Of a DNA stretch of 64,000 nucleotides, positions 16,728-26,835 are shown piece after piece. Made by a program: the position numbers and the translations under genes. The stretch comes from Mediterraneibacter massiliensis (GTDB taxonomy: Bacteria; Bacillota; Clostridia; Lachnospirales; Lachnospiraceae). The notes beneath the pieces were generated by a model. That model was not told the DNA's origin, made no database searches, and worked only from the letters and a program-made list of their open reading frames with translations. Every line of letters starts with the position of its first letter. Within the stretch, counting starts at the first letter, position 1. Location: NCBI RefSeq assembly GCF_001487105.1, contig NZ_LN913001.1:2100949-2164948 (forward strand), in the 5' to 3' direction.

Positions 16728-18112
16728 TCTCCCTTTCGTTCTATCATTTCATCAATACGTTCAATATATTCCGTAATATTCTTCACATTTGCGATACGGA
16801 TAAGATTTGTTTCTTTCCCATTTTCCAATTTTCTCTTTTCCGGCAGTACGATCTTGGTCGTCGCTCCTGCGCCTGCCGCAAGGATCGTCTGTTTTTCTTC
16901 CATAATAAGTATATTGTATATTCCTGCTTTGTCAACCTTTGCGTACCCTACATTTTCAAAATTCCCCGCGATATTTTTCTGTCGATATAGATAATATGGC
17001 TCCATAGACATCCGTTTCGCAGCCTCTGCAGCCGCCTCCACCATAATCTCTATTTCCCTGCCCTGCATCTGGATCCGTCCTTCCTGTCCAAATTTCGCCG
17101 CTCTTTTAATGGCAAGTGCATGTACAGTCAAGCTGTCCGGCGAAAGCCGCTCGATCTGACGCAGCGTATCTTTCATATCGCCGGCATCTTCACCCGGAAG
17201 CCCTGCGATCAGATCCATGTTGATATTATCAAATCCCACCTTACGTGCCAGATAAAAACTTTCTGTCACGTCTTCGGCGGTATGCTTCCTTCCTACCAGC
17301 TTAAGCGTTTTTGTCTGCATCGTCTGTGGATTGATGGAAATACGCGTCACCGGATAATTTCGCAATACCTGCAGTTTTTTCTCTGTGATACTGTCCGGGC
17401 GTCCTGCCTCCACCGTATATTCCATGCAGCTTTCCATTGGAAAGCTCTCCGCAACGACAGACAAAAGCCTGTCAAGCTGAGAGGCAGACAGTGTCGTCGG
17501 TGTACCGCCGCCGATATAGACGGTATCCAGTTTTCTATCAGCCGCCATCCTTCCCAACGCCCGTATTTCTTTACACAGCGCCGCAAGATAGGCATCTGTC
17601 CTTTCACGCCACTGATCGATAGGAGAAGAACTAAAAGAACAATAAGAACAAATACTTGGGCAAAAAGGAATCCCTACATAAAGACTGAAGCCCTTTTTCG
17701 TATCTAGTTTTCTTAGCAATCCTCTCTCTTTTTTTGCGATCGCCACTCCCAGACGAGCCTTTTTTTCACTGATGAAATACGTCTCTTTCAAATACCTCAC
17801 CGCCTCGTCCTGCGTATTTCCCGCTTCGATTGCCTGCATAGCCAACTTCGTCGGACGCACGCCCGTAAGCATTCCCCAGGCAAGCTCTCTGCCTGTCATT
17901 TCTGACAAATGCCGGTAAACACTACGAATCACATTCTCTTCTTTTTCTTCCCTGCGGACACAAAAAGAAGAGCCTCCATCTGCACTGAATTTCACAAGAG
18001 GCTCCTGGTTCTCATCTACCTGCTGCACAATTTCTTCCTGCGGGAAAAATGCCTTTACAAGATGATACACATTATACGTATATTTGTTTTTCTGACTGCT
18101 TATTTTAATCAT
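16718..18112 (-). CDS. hemZ: Coproporphyrinogen dehydrogenase-like radical SAM protein HemZ
   Basis: 464 residues. An N-terminal region of about 150 residues precedes the radical SAM core. The core begins GFSLYVGIPFCPSICSYCSF, with the CxxxCxxC cluster near residues 170-177, then YIGGGTPTTLSA and LIAGLPGED. This matches HemZ/HemN-like oxygen-independent coproporphyrinogen III oxidases. In many Lachnospiraceae HemZ lies, as here, between hisS and the metallo-hydrolase gene although heme synthesis is incomplete, so its real substrate is uncertain. It lies 20 bases downstream of the hydrolase gene. Confidence 0.88.
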   Translation of the reverse strand: MIKISSQKNKYTYNVYHLVKAFFPQEEIVQQVDENQEPLVKFSADGGSSFCVRREEKEENVIRSVYRHLSEMTGRELAWGMLTGVRPTKLAMQAIEAGNTQDEAVRYLKETYFISEKKARLGVAIAKKERGLLRKLDTKKGFSLYVGIPFCPSICSYCSFSSSPIDQWRERTDAYLAALCKEIRALGRMAADRKLDTVYIGGGTPTTLSASQLDRLLSVVAESFPMESCMEYTVEAGRPDSITEKKLQVLRNYPVTRISINPQTMQTKTLKLVGRKHTAEDVTESFYLARKVGFDNINMDLIAGLPGEDAGDMKDTLRQIERLSPDSLTVHALAIKRAAKFGQEGRIQMQGREIEIMVEAAAEAAKRMSMEPYYLYRQKNIAGNFENVGYAKVDKAGIYNILIMEEKQTILAAGAGATTKIVLPEKRKLENGKETNLIRIANVKNITEYIERIDEMIERKGEWL

Positions 18113-18132
18113 CTGTGCTTCCTCTGCCGCAT

Positions 18133-18765
18133 CTATCTCACAAACGGATTGTATGCTTTTTCATATCCGATCGTTGTGGTTTCCATATGTCCCGGGAATA
18201 CTGCCGTCTCATCCGGCAGCACAAACAGCCTTTCTTTCACGGAACGGATAAGCTTTCCAGAACTTCCGGTGGGAAGATCTGTCCTCCCGATGGATTCTTT
18301 AAACAGCGTATCTCCTGAAAAAAGTACTTCTTCCTCCGGAAGATAATAGCAGCATCCGCCAATGGTATGTCCCGGTGTATATAAAACGTGTATCTTCACG
18401 CCTGCAACACTACGTTCTTCGTTATCTTTTATATACTGCGCCTGCTTATATGTATAAGCACTTCCATAGGAAGAAGACGCGTTTAACCCGGCATCTTCAA
18501 GCAGTTTTCTCTCTTCCTCAAAGGCATAGACTGGAACCGGAAACAAAGCCGTGAACCAGTCAATCCCCATGATATGGTCAAAATGACCATGTGTCAAAAA
18601 AAGCGCTTTTATCCTCAGCCCTTCTTCTTTTATATACTCTGCCATAGGCGTAGATTTTCCTGCTATATCTACGACAAACGCCTCTTTCGTTGCAATGTTG
18701 CTCACAATATAGCAGTTTGTCCCTACGATTCCTGTTACAAAATTCTTTATCTGTATATGTTTCAT
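18133..18765 (-). CDS. Metallo-beta-lactamase-fold hydrolase (glyoxalase II-like)
   Basis: 210 residues with the metal motif THGHFDHIMG (about 58-67), a second His in YTPGHTIGG, and Asp in LFSGDTLF, closing with FPGHMETTTIG. This is the short YcbL/GloB-like group without the C-terminal helix domain of true glyoxalase II. It probably hydrolyses a thioester in the cytosol; the substrate is unknown. The start is 5 bases after the rel stop, with GGGGTAGAAAGA before ATG, so it is translationally coupled to rel. Confidence 0.88.
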   Translation of the reverse strand: MKHIQIKNFVTGIVGTNCYIVSNIATKEAFVVDIAGKSTPMAEYIKEEGLRIKALFLTHGHFDHIMGIDWFTALFPVPVYAFEEERKLLEDAGLNASSSYGSAYTYKQAQYIKDNEERSVAGVKIHVLYTPGHTIGGCCYYLPEEEVLFSGDTLFKESIGRTDLPTGSSGKLIRSVKERLFVLPDETAVFPGHMETTTIGYEKAYNPFVR

Positions 18766-18770
18766 TCTTT

Positions 18771-21077
18771 CTACCCCGCTGTCCGCTCAATATCTATAAC
18801 ACCGTCAAGCTGCCTCAATTTCTCTGTTACACGGTTCATCTCCTCTCGGCCGTGTACAGTAAATCCCACATCCAGCGTCGCCGTGCCCTTCTTACTGGTA
18901 CGGACATTCATAGACTTAACATCGATCTTTGCCTCCGTAAAAATGCGGGATATATCCATCAGAAGTCCCTGCCGGTCAGCCGCGTACATCTTCAGTTCCG
19001 CCAAATATTGCCCGCCGCTTTCCTCCGCCGCATTTTCTTCCCATTCAGCATCGATCAAGCGCTCCCTTTCTTTATCTGTCAGATGGAGCATATTGATGCA
19101 GTCTGTGCGGTGAATGGACATGCCTCTTCCCCGTGTTACAAAACCAACGATCTCATCACCCGGCACCGGATTACAACATTTTGAAAAACGCACTGCCATA
19201 TCATCAATCCCTTTGACGACGATCCCGCTTTTTGATTTCGCAATATGCACCTTCTGGTTGTTGGCCTCGGATATTTTTTCCAGTATCGTCTCATCTGTGA
19301 TCTCTTTTTTATGGTCTTTTTCATATTCTTCCAGCAGACGATTGACAACCTGCCCTTCCTTCAGGCCCCCATGCCCGATCGCTGCCAGTACAGAATCCCA
19401 GTCTTTAAAACCGTATTTTTTCTGTACGATCTGCTGATACTGCGGCTTGATGATATCTGCACTGCTAAAACCTTTTGCTTTGCAGTAGGAGACGATTTGC
19501 TCTTTGCCGCGGATGATATTTTCCTCTTTAAACTCTCTTTTAAACCACTGATTGATCTTGTTTTTCGCCTGTGTGCTCTTAACGATATTTAACCAATCTC
19601 TGCTTGGGCCTTTGGAATTCTGTGAGGTCAGTATCTCTATCCTGTCTCCGTTTTGTATCTTATAGTCTATATTTACCAGTTTTCCGTTGACACGCGCCCC
19701 GACCATTTTGTTTCCTACCGCACTGTGGATAGAATAGGCAAAATCGACCGTCGTAGACCCGTTTGGCAGATTCTTCACATCACCGTTTGGCGTAAAGCAG
19801 TAGACATCCTCTGCAAACAGATCCAAATCGCCTTTAAGCAGACTTAAAAACTCCCGATTATCTGACATATCTCTCTGCCATTCGAGTATTTGGCGCAGCC
19901 AACTTAACTTTTCTTCTTCTTGCGCCTTCATACTCTTTGTTGTGTCGCCGCCCTCTTTATATTTCCAGTGCGCCGCGATACCATACTCCGCCGTCTTATG
20001 CATTTCCTCTGTCCGTATCTGGATTTCAAACGGCTGTCCCGACGGTCCCATCAGCGTCGTATGAAGGGACTGGTACATATTCGCCTTAGGCATGGCAATG
20101 TAATCTTTAAACCGTCCTGGTATCGGCGTGTACATCTCATGGATCACTCCGAGAGCCGCATAACAGTCCTTCACAGAATCTACGATAATACGCACCGCAA
20201 ACAGATCATATACCTGGTCAAGTGTTTTATTCTGATTGACCATTTTCTTATATATACTGAAAAAATGTTTGACTCTGCCATACACTTTTGCCTGGATATG
20301 CGCATTCGTCATATGGCTGGATACTTCCTCCACGATCTGCTGTACGAACTCTTCCCGCTCTGTCTTGCGTTCGTTTAACTCTTTTACCAAGTTATAATAG
20401 ACTTCCGGCTGTGAATATTTTAAGGATAAATCATCTAATTCTGTCTTGATTTTAGAAATACCGAGCCGCTGCGCGATCGGCGCATATATATCCAACGTCT
20501 CCCTCGCTTTTTCTTTCTGCTTCTCGGGTATCATGAATTCCAGTGTACGCATGTTGTGGAGACGGTCTGCCAGTTTGATGATAATAACACGGATATCCTT
20601 TGCCATTGCCAAAAACATCTTACGCAGATTTTCTGCCTGTACTTCCAGTTTATCTTTTGCATAGGATAACTGTCCCAACTTCGTAACTCCGTCCACGAGC
20701 AGAGCCACCTCTTCTCCAAACTCCCCGACAACTTCCTCCAGCGTCATGTCCGTATCTTCTACGGCGTCATGGAGCATTCCTGCCACGATCGTCTCTTTGT
20801 CCATCTCCAATTCTGCAAGAATGATCCCAACCCACAATGGATGGATGATATAAGGTTCTCCCGACTTGCGCACTTGCTCTTTATGCGCCGCTTTCCCGAT
20901 AGCATATGCCTTTTCTATCATCGTAATATCTGCCGACGGATGGTATTTTCGTACTCTTGCGATCAATGCCTGATATAATTGTTCAGGGTCTTGATAATCT
21001 TCAGGCGCTTTTACCGCGTGTCCGTCTACAATCTCCAGATTTCTGTTCAACAGCTCATATTCCAGCGTACCTGCCAT
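18771..21077 (-). CDS. rel: Bifunctional (p)ppGpp synthetase/hydrolase
   Basis: 768 residues, full-length Rel. Domains in order: HD hydrolase (about 45-200, with GMLHDAVEDTDMTLEE), RelA/SpoT synthetase (about 245-390, GRFKDYIAMPKANMYQSLHT and EIQIRTEEMH), TGS (about 415-475), a zinc-finger/helical region with RFSKCCNPVPGDEIVG, and a C-terminal ACT domain (about 695-768). It makes ppGpp on starved ribosomes and degrades it otherwise. GGGGGC precedes the ATG, and a strong promoter lies at 21149-21176. The hydrolase HD residues are intact, so it is bifunctional. Confidence 0.96.
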   Translation of the reverse strand: MAGTLEYELLNRNLEIVDGHAVKAPEDYQDPEQLYQALIARVRKYHPSADITMIEKAYAIGKAAHKEQVRKSGEPYIIHPLWVGIILAELEMDKETIVAGMLHDAVEDTDMTLEEVVGEFGEEVALLVDGVTKLGQLSYAKDKLEVQAENLRKMFLAMAKDIRVIIIKLADRLHNMRTLEFMIPEKQKEKARETLDIYAPIAQRLGISKIKTELDDLSLKYSQPEVYYNLVKELNERKTEREEFVQQIVEEVSSHMTNAHIQAKVYGRVKHFFSIYKKMVNQNKTLDQVYDLFAVRIIVDSVKDCYAALGVIHEMYTPIPGRFKDYIAMPKANMYQSLHTTLMGPSGQPFEIQIRTEEMHKTAEYGIAAHWKYKEGGDTTKSMKAQEEEKLSWLRQILEWQRDMSDNREFLSLLKGDLDLFAEDVYCFTPNGDVKNLPNGSTTVDFAYSIHSAVGNKMVGARVNGKLVNIDYKIQNGDRIEILTSQNSKGPSRDWLNIVKSTQAKNKINQWFKREFKEENIIRGKEQIVSYCKAKGFSSADIIKPQYQQIVQKKYGFKDWDSVLAAIGHGGLKEGQVVNRLLEEYEKDHKKEITDETILEKISEANNQKVHIAKSKSGIVVKGIDDMAVRFSKCCNPVPGDEIVGFVTRGRGMSIHRTDCINMLHLTDKERERLIDAEWEENAAEESGGQYLAELKMYAADRQGLLMDISRIFTEAKIDVKSMNVRTSKKGTATLDVGFTVHGREEMNRVTEKLRQLDGVIDIERTAG

Positions 21078-21148
21078 ATCAATGCCCCCTTTCTCTGATA
21101 GTTATCTGATAGGTACAGTGCCCTTATGTATGGGCATTGTTATTTTTT

Positions 21149-21176
21149 AGTATAGCATTATTCTCACAATTTTCAA
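21149..21176 (-). promoter_or_regulatory. Predicted promoter of rel
   Basis: Minus strand: TTGAAA (21171-21176), 16-base spacer, TATACT (21149-21154). It lies 72 bases before rel and within 28 bases of the recJ stop, so rel and the genes after it can be transcribed apart from secDF-recJ. Confidence 0.78.
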
Positions 21177-21181
21177 ACATT

Positions 21182-22894
21182 TTATTGGTAATTGACGATC
21201 GTGATCTGCTTTGTCCGCTCTCCCCTGAATTCATTGATCGTAGGATAATAGGTCACAGAAAGAGTCTGTTTCTCCTGCATTTTCTTTAAACATGCCTGTA
21301 CATCTCCGAAATACACCGCATCTAAGCGATTCCCTTCTTTATCTTCTAAAATACATTTGAGTACATTCTGATTTTTCCCAAAAATCCGAGGTCTTAACGC
21401 TTTTAGCCCCTTTTCTGCAAAAAGAGGTCTCGTGTTGCCTTTTCCAAAAGGCTCCAATAATTCCAACTCTTCTATGAGCTGTTCTGTCACATAGGTAAAA
21501 GGCAGCCGCATATCTATAGACACCTTCATCTGCAGGTCTTCCTCACTTAAATCTGCCAATGCATTGATCGTCTGTCTGAATTTCTCCACATCTTCCTCAT
21601 GCAAAGATAAACCGGCCGCCAGCTTATGCCCGCCGAATTTTGTAAAAAGGGAACGGCATTTGCACATCTCTTCAAACATATGATAACTTTCGATCGAACG
21701 GCCAGAACCTTTTACCCCCTCTTCTGCCTTGGTCAAAATAAATGTAGGACGATAATATTTCTCCTTGATACGTCCGGCAATGATCCCCGCAATACTTTCA
21801 TGGCAGTCCGGCAGATAGACCACCAGCACTTTATCATCTTTCAGATCGCTGCTCTCTATCTCTACTATTGCCTGTTCTACTCCTTTTTCTGTCATCTCTT
21901 TGCGGCTGTCATTCAAAGCCTTCAAATCCTCTGCCAGCATGACCGCCTCTCTGTGCGTCTTTGCTTCCAGCAGTTCCAGCGCACGCTTCGCCGTATCCAA
22001 CCTGCCGCTGGCATTCATACAGGGACCAAGTACAAAGCCGATATGATAGGCGTTTAAACGTTCCGCCGAAATACCGGTACAAGCGATCAGCGCTTTTAAG
22101 CCTTCATTTTTTGTTCTTTTTAACATTTCCAGCCCCTGCTTTACAAAGATACGATTCTCTCCAATCAGATCCATCACATCTCCGACTGTGGCGACGGCAA
22201 CATTTTCCATCAGATAATCCATATCTTCTGCATCCCGTCCCATCACATTATACAATGCCTCTACCAACTTATACGCAACTGCTGCCCCACACAAGCCTTT
22301 AAATGGATACGGACAGTCCGTTCTGTGCGGATCCACCACCGCATCCGCAGGAGGAAGCATATATTCCCGTTCTCCGCCAAGCTCTGCGTAGGGTACCTCA
22401 TGATGATCGGTTACGAGTATCGTAAGCCCCTTCTCTTTCCCATAGGTAATTTCTTCTTTCGCCGCAATCCCATTATCACATGTAATAATCGTATCAATCC
22501 CGTCCTCCAACGCCCGGTCGATCAGCATACGGTTCAAACCGTATCCATCCTTTATCCGATCTGGAATATCGGTATCTACGTCGGCTCCTAAGCCTGACAG
22601 TCCTTCTTTCAATATATAGGTAGCGTTGACTCCGTCAATATCATAATCGCCGATAATACGTACCGCCGACTTTTCCCTGATCTTCTCCGCAAGGATCTCC
22701 ACTGCTTTATCCATGTCTTTCATCAGCATGCCGTCGTATAGATCCGCGATCGTCCCATTTAAGTACAGATCGATGTCCTGTTCAGAGATCACCTCCCTGT
22801 TGCGTATCAGTCTTGCTACGATCGGGGAGATATGATACCTGTCTGCATTCTTTTGAAAATCCGCCTTTTTCATGGCTATAAACCATTTCTCCAT
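21182..22894 (-). CDS. recJ: Single-stranded-DNA-specific exonuclease RecJ
   Basis: 570 residues from the chosen ATG at 22894, which has AAGGAGG seven bases upstream; a frame start at 22954 lies inside a hairpin and has no ribosome site. DHH-family motifs: IIGDYDIDGVNATYI (motif I), TCDNGIAAKEE, VTDHHEVPYAE (DHH motif III), and the DHHA1 motif GSGRSIESYHMFEE with KFGGHKLAAGL. It degrades single-stranded DNA 5' to 3' in recombination and repair. It lies between secDF and rel, as in many Clostridia. Confidence 0.94.
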   Translation of the reverse strand: MEKWFIAMKKADFQKNADRYHISPIVARLIRNREVISEQDIDLYLNGTIADLYDGMLMKDMDKAVEILAEKIREKSAVRIIGDYDIDGVNATYILKEGLSGLGADVDTDIPDRIKDGYGLNRMLIDRALEDGIDTIITCDNGIAAKEEITYGKEKGLTILVTDHHEVPYAELGGEREYMLPPADAVVDPHRTDCPYPFKGLCGAAVAYKLVEALYNVMGRDAEDMDYLMENVAVATVGDVMDLIGENRIFVKQGLEMLKRTKNEGLKALIACTGISAERLNAYHIGFVLGPCMNASGRLDTAKRALELLEAKTHREAVMLAEDLKALNDSRKEMTEKGVEQAIVEIESSDLKDDKVLVVYLPDCHESIAGIIAGRIKEKYYRPTFILTKAEEGVKGSGRSIESYHMFEEMCKCRSLFTKFGGHKLAAGLSLHEEDVEKFRQTINALADLSEEDLQMKVSIDMRLPFTYVTEQLIEELELLEPFGKGNTRPLFAEKGLKALRPRIFGKNQNVLKCILEDKEGNRLDAVYFGDVQACLKKMQEKQTLSVTYYPTINEFRGERTKQITIVNYQ

Positions 22895-22912
22895 AAGTGC
22901 CTCCTTCAACAA

Positions 22913-22954
22913 ATGCCGGGGTATAAGGAGACAAACTCCTTCATACCCCGGCAT
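22913..22954. other. Strong hairpin between secDF and recJ
   Basis: An 18-bp stem with one bulged base: ATGCCGGGGTATAAGGAG (22913-22930), loop ACAAA, and its complement to 22954. On the minus transcript it is followed by TTTGTTG, a poor T run. It is either a weak terminator or an RNA-processing/stability element separating secDF from recJ. It ends 18 bases before the recJ start codon. Confidence 0.7.
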
Positions 22955-22997
22955 CCTGTTTTATCCCGCTTCTGCAGTCTTTTTAAGTCCTGCCGGA

Positions 22998-25265
22998 TTA
23001 TTTCTTTTTCCCTGTTTTTGCCGGTATATTCTGTGTTTTCTTTCCGATACGCGTCTTCATCACATACCACAGTGATCCTGTCAGGCACACAGACGTATAT
23101 GCGCCGCAGCCGATTCCCACCATAAGCGGAAGCGCAAATTCCTTAATAGAACTTACTCCCATAACATACAGAATAGCTACCATGATAAAAGTTGTAAAAG
23201 TCGTATAAATACTTCTTGTCAATGTCGCCGTAATACATCTGTTCACGAGCAGGGCAAGATCTTCTTTTCCTTTTGTCCTAAGTTCTTCCCGGATACGGTC
23301 GAAAATAACGATCGTCGCATTGATCGAATACCCTACGATCGTCAGCATACACGCGATAAACGTATTTCCCACAGAAACTCTCGCAATCGCATATACAGCC
23401 AATACTACCAGTACATCATGCAGAAGAGCCAGCACGGCGCTGGTCGCAAACCGGATATCTTTAAACCGGAACCAGATATATAAAAGCATACAGATCGTCG
23501 CGATAGTCACTGCAATGACTGCGTCTGTCCGCATTTCCGAACTTACGGTAGAACTGATATTTTCGGATGTGATCCCTTTTTCTTCATTGACGCCAAAATC
23601 CTCTGTCATTACCTGATTAAATGCTTCTCGCTTTTCCAGAGACAATGTTTGGGTCTTGAAAATCACCTGGTTCGTGCCCTCCACTTTCTGTACCTGCACA
23701 TTTTTATCGCCTGTCACGTCTTCTAACTTCGGAACGATCTGGCTGTCGATCTCCTCCAACGTATATTCTTTATCAAAAGTCACTGTCGTGGCAGTACCGC
23801 CTTTAAATTCCATACTGTAATTGAGGGCTCCCTCGCCTTTTCCTGCGTGTATTCCCATAAATACGATGCCTGACAGGCACAGGATGATCGATATAATAAA
23901 AAATACTTTGCGTTTTCCGATAAAATCAATCGGCTTTCTGGCAGGTCTTGGGCGTCCGTATGCTTTGGCGCTGCGTATTCCGGCCGCATACAGTGAATAA
24001 ATGATCAATCTTGTGATCACCAACGCAGTAAACATAGATACGACCACACCAAGCGCCAGAGTCTGCGCAAATCCCCTGACTGTACCGCTGCCCTTTAACC
24101 ACAGTACTGCCGCCGCGATAAGCGTCGTGATATTTCCATCCAGGATGGCAGACATTGCCTTGTGGAAACCTGCGTGAAGCGCAGATTTGACCGCTTTTCC
24201 CGCCGTCAGTTCCTCTTTGACACGTGCAAAGATGATCACGTTCGCATCCACTGCCATTCCGATTCCCAGAATGATTCCTGCAATCCCCGGCAGTGTCAGC
24301 GTAATGTCAAACGCATTTAAAAGAACTAAAATCAGTTCTGTATAGATCAAAAGCGCCAGACTGGATGCCAGTCCTGGAAGGAGGTATACAATGATCATAA
24401 AGATAAATACAACTGCCAGTCCGATAGCACCCGCCTTTAGACTGGTGCTTACCGCCTCTTCTCCCAACTGTGCGCCTACTACCTTCGAACGCAGTTCTTC
24501 CAGTTCCACATTGAGTCCGCCAATACGAATCGTAGATGCCAGATTGTCCGCTTCTTCATATGTCATTTTTCCTTCAATGATCGCCTGCCCATCCTCAATG
24601 ACAGCATTAACTCTGGGCACACTGATCAGTTCCCCGTCATAGTAAATGGCGATCGTCTCGCCGGCCTCTTTTGCCGTCTTTGTCGCATCGGCAAATTTTT
24701 TGGTTCCTTCTTTATTAAAAGAAAGCTGTACAACATTTTTCGTCTCCGACGTCGTATTGTCCTGCTGTGTTCCGGCGGAAGCACTCTTCACATCCGATCC
24801 TGTCAGCAGGATGGAACCGTCTTTTTCTATCTCTTCTATAGATTTATTCAGCACGTAGTTGCCTGCAGAATCCAATGCGTAGTTTGCTGTTCCTTCTGTA
24901 TCTTTCTCCCGGATAAAATACAGGGAGCCCGGCTGCCCCAATTCATCCAAGATTGCATTTGCATCTGTAACTCCCGGTATCTCAATGCTGATACGGTCGT
25001 CTCCCTCTTGATAGACTTGTGCCTCTGTGCTGTACTGTTCCACACGTCTTTGTAATTTATAGATCGTATCTGACATGTCTTCTTCAGAAGGTTTCTCGCC
25101 CTTCACCTGATAGGTGATGCTCACGCCGCCTTCCAGATCCAGACCTAAATTGATGTTCTTCGCCGCGCCGCCGAATTTTCCGAGTCCAAATATGGTCGTA
25201 TATCCCAAAAAAATCATAAACGCCGCAATGATAAGCAGAGTACCGATGCCTTTACTTTTCTTCAT
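22998..25265 (-). CDS. secDF: SecDF protein-export membrane protein (fused SecD-SecF)
   Basis: About 755 residues, 12 predicted membrane helices. The SecD half shows NLGLDLEGGVSITYQVKG, a large external P1 domain, and GIAGIILGIGMAVDANVIIF; the SecF half begins near residue 440 and has YSMEFKGGTATTV and TIVGYSINATIVIFDRIRE. It uses the proton or sodium gradient to help SecYEG pull proteins out. The ATG at 25265 is preferred to 25274, because AAAGGA lies directly against the earlier ATG but nine bases from this one. It overlaps the end of scfB. Confidence 0.95.
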   Translation of the reverse strand: MKKSKGIGTLLIIAAFMIFLGYTTIFGLGKFGGAAKNINLGLDLEGGVSITYQVKGEKPSEEDMSDTIYKLQRRVEQYSTEAQVYQEGDDRISIEIPGVTDANAILDELGQPGSLYFIREKDTEGTANYALDSAGNYVLNKSIEEIEKDGSILLTGSDVKSASAGTQQDNTTSETKNVVQLSFNKEGTKKFADATKTAKEAGETIAIYYDGELISVPRVNAVIEDGQAIIEGKMTYEEADNLASTIRIGGLNVELEELRSKVVGAQLGEEAVSTSLKAGAIGLAVVFIFMIIVYLLPGLASSLALLIYTELILVLLNAFDITLTLPGIAGIILGIGMAVDANVIIFARVKEELTAGKAVKSALHAGFHKAMSAILDGNITTLIAAAVLWLKGSGTVRGFAQTLALGVVVSMFTALVITRLIIYSLYAAGIRSAKAYGRPRPARKPIDFIGKRKVFFIISIILCLSGIVFMGIHAGKGEGALNYSMEFKGGTATTVTFDKEYTLEEIDSQIVPKLEDVTGDKNVQVQKVEGTNQVIFKTQTLSLEKREAFNQVMTEDFGVNEEKGITSENISSTVSSEMRTDAVIAVTIATICMLLYIWFRFKDIRFATSAVLALLHDVLVVLAVYAIARVSVGNTFIACMLTIVGYSINATIVIFDRIREELRTKGKEDLALLVNRCITATLTRSIYTTFTTFIMVAILYVMGVSSIKEFALPLMVGIGCGAYTSVCLTGSLWYVMKTRIGKKTQNIPAKTGKKK

Positions 25266-26676
25266 GCTTTCCATTCCTTTCTTCCTCGTCAGCCAGCGCT
25301 GCCTTTATCATAATTGCACATTCCACACGTTTTCTCTCCATCTCGCAGCTCACATCATACGTATCATGAATCGTATGGTGGAATTTATAAGAGTTTGCCA
25401 TGCATCCTCCGCTGCAATAAAATCTGGCAAAACAGTCCCGGCATTTTTCCTTCGAATACACGCTGCATCCCCGGAATTCTTCCGCGATCTCGGGATGTGT
25501 GATCCCCTCTTCTACGTTCCCCATCAAGAACTCTTCATTTCCCACAAACTGATGGCACGGATACAGATCTCCCCACGGCGTCACCGCCAGATACTCCGTA
25601 CCTGAACCACATCCGGACAGACGTTTTGCCACACAGGGACCGCCCTCTAGATCTAACATAAAATGGAAAAAGGTAAAACCTCTTCCTTCGCGTTCCCTGT
25701 CCACCATGATCTTTGCCAGTTTATCATACTCAGCAAAAATCCGGGGCAGATCTTCTTTTTGTATCGCATATGCGTCCGTATCTTCTCCTACCACAGGTTC
25801 GATCGAAATCTGCTCAAATCCAAGATCTGCAAAATGAAGAACATCTTCAGAGAAATCCAGATTCTCCCTTGTAAATGTCCCGCGGATGTAATATTTCTCC
25901 TGATTTCTGCTCGCAGCAAGCTTCTGGAACTTCGGCACGATCAGATCATAACTGCCTTTGCCGTTTCTAAACGGGCGCATTTTGTCATTGACTTCTTTCC
26001 TTCCGTCCAGACTTAATACTACATTATCCATCTCGCGGTTTACAAACTCCTGCACTTCATCGTTAAGAAGTACGCCATTTGTCGTCAATGTAAAGCGAAA
26101 ATGCTTATCATGGTTTTTCTCCAGTTCACGCCCATACGCCACGAGCTGCTTCACGACTGTCCAGTTCATCAAAGGTTCTCCGCCAAAGAAATCCACCTCC
26201 AGATTCCGTCGGTTTCCTGAATTTTCCACAAGAAAATCCAGCGCCTTCTTTCCCACCTCATAGGACATCAAGGCTCGTCTTCCATGGTATTCCCCTTCCT
26301 CTGCAAAACAGTATCTGCAGGCAAGGTTGCAGTCATGGGCTATATGCAGGCAAAGTGCCTTCACGACAGTCTTTCTTTTTTTCACTTCCCCGATATATCC
26401 TTCATAAATATCCTGCGTAAAGAGCTTTCCCTCTTTTGTCAGTTCTGTCACTGCCTCTAAAATCTCTTTTATCTCGCTTTCCGGGTACTTTCCCCCCAGA
26501 TGTTTTGTTAAATTGTACAGTGTATGCGGCTGCTTTAATGTCTGTTCTGTATGATCCGGATTTTCTTCTTTTAGTATTTCGATCACTTCATAAGCAGATT
26601 TATCTACTACATGTACAGAGCCGCTGTTGACATCTAATACAATATAATATCCATTATTCTGATACTGATGAATCAC
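25252..26676 (-). CDS. scfB: Radical SAM/SPASM maturase of the SCIFF peptide
   Basis: 474 residues. An N-terminal PqqD-like recognition region (about 1-90), a radical SAM core with HIAHDCNLACRYCFA (CxxxCxxC, about 108-120), FFGGEPLMNW, and a C-terminal SPASM domain rich in cysteine (GPCVAKRLSGCGSGTEY, YPCHQFVG, KCRDCFARFYCSGGCMANSY). ScfB enzymes form thioether bonds in the six-cysteine SCIFF peptide, whose gene lies 160 bases upstream. The pair is nearly universal in Clostridia, and the biological role of the product is not settled. It overlaps secDF by 14 bases. Confidence 0.95.
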   Translation of the reverse strand: MIHQYQNNGYYIVLDVNSGSVHVVDKSAYEVIEILKEENPDHTEQTLKQPHTLYNLTKHLGGKYPESEIKEILEAVTELTKEGKLFTQDIYEGYIGEVKKRKTVVKALCLHIAHDCNLACRYCFAEEGEYHGRRALMSYEVGKKALDFLVENSGNRRNLEVDFFGGEPLMNWTVVKQLVAYGRELEKNHDKHFRFTLTTNGVLLNDEVQEFVNREMDNVVLSLDGRKEVNDKMRPFRNGKGSYDLIVPKFQKLAASRNQEKYYIRGTFTRENLDFSEDVLHFADLGFEQISIEPVVGEDTDAYAIQKEDLPRIFAEYDKLAKIMVDREREGRGFTFFHFMLDLEGGPCVAKRLSGCGSGTEYLAVTPWGDLYPCHQFVGNEEFLMGNVEEGITHPEIAEEFRGCSVYSKEKCRDCFARFYCSGGCMANSYKFHHTIHDTYDVSCEMERKRVECAIMIKAALADEEERNGKHEEK

Positions 26677-26765
26677 GATATGTATCTCTCTTTCATTTCT
26701 AAATTCATTATTTTCCTATTATGCGCCTAAAGGCAAAACTCTCTCTCGCCTAATAACAACGCTAA

Positions 26766-26796
26766 GGCAGCGGTAAACGCCGCTGCCTCTTTTTTC
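26766..26796. other. Hairpin between scfA and scfB
   Basis: Perfect 8-bp stem GGCAGCGG / CCGCTGCC with a six-base loop. A T run (TCTTTTTT) follows on the plus strand only; on the minus strand, the direction of scfA and scfB, the hairpin is preceded by A's and lacks a T tail. It may lower read-through so that the peptide exceeds its maturase, or end antisense transcription. Confidence 0.6.
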
Positions 26797-26835
26797 CCCT
26801 TTTTCTTCAGCCAAAAGCAAAAGCTGCTGTTATAC

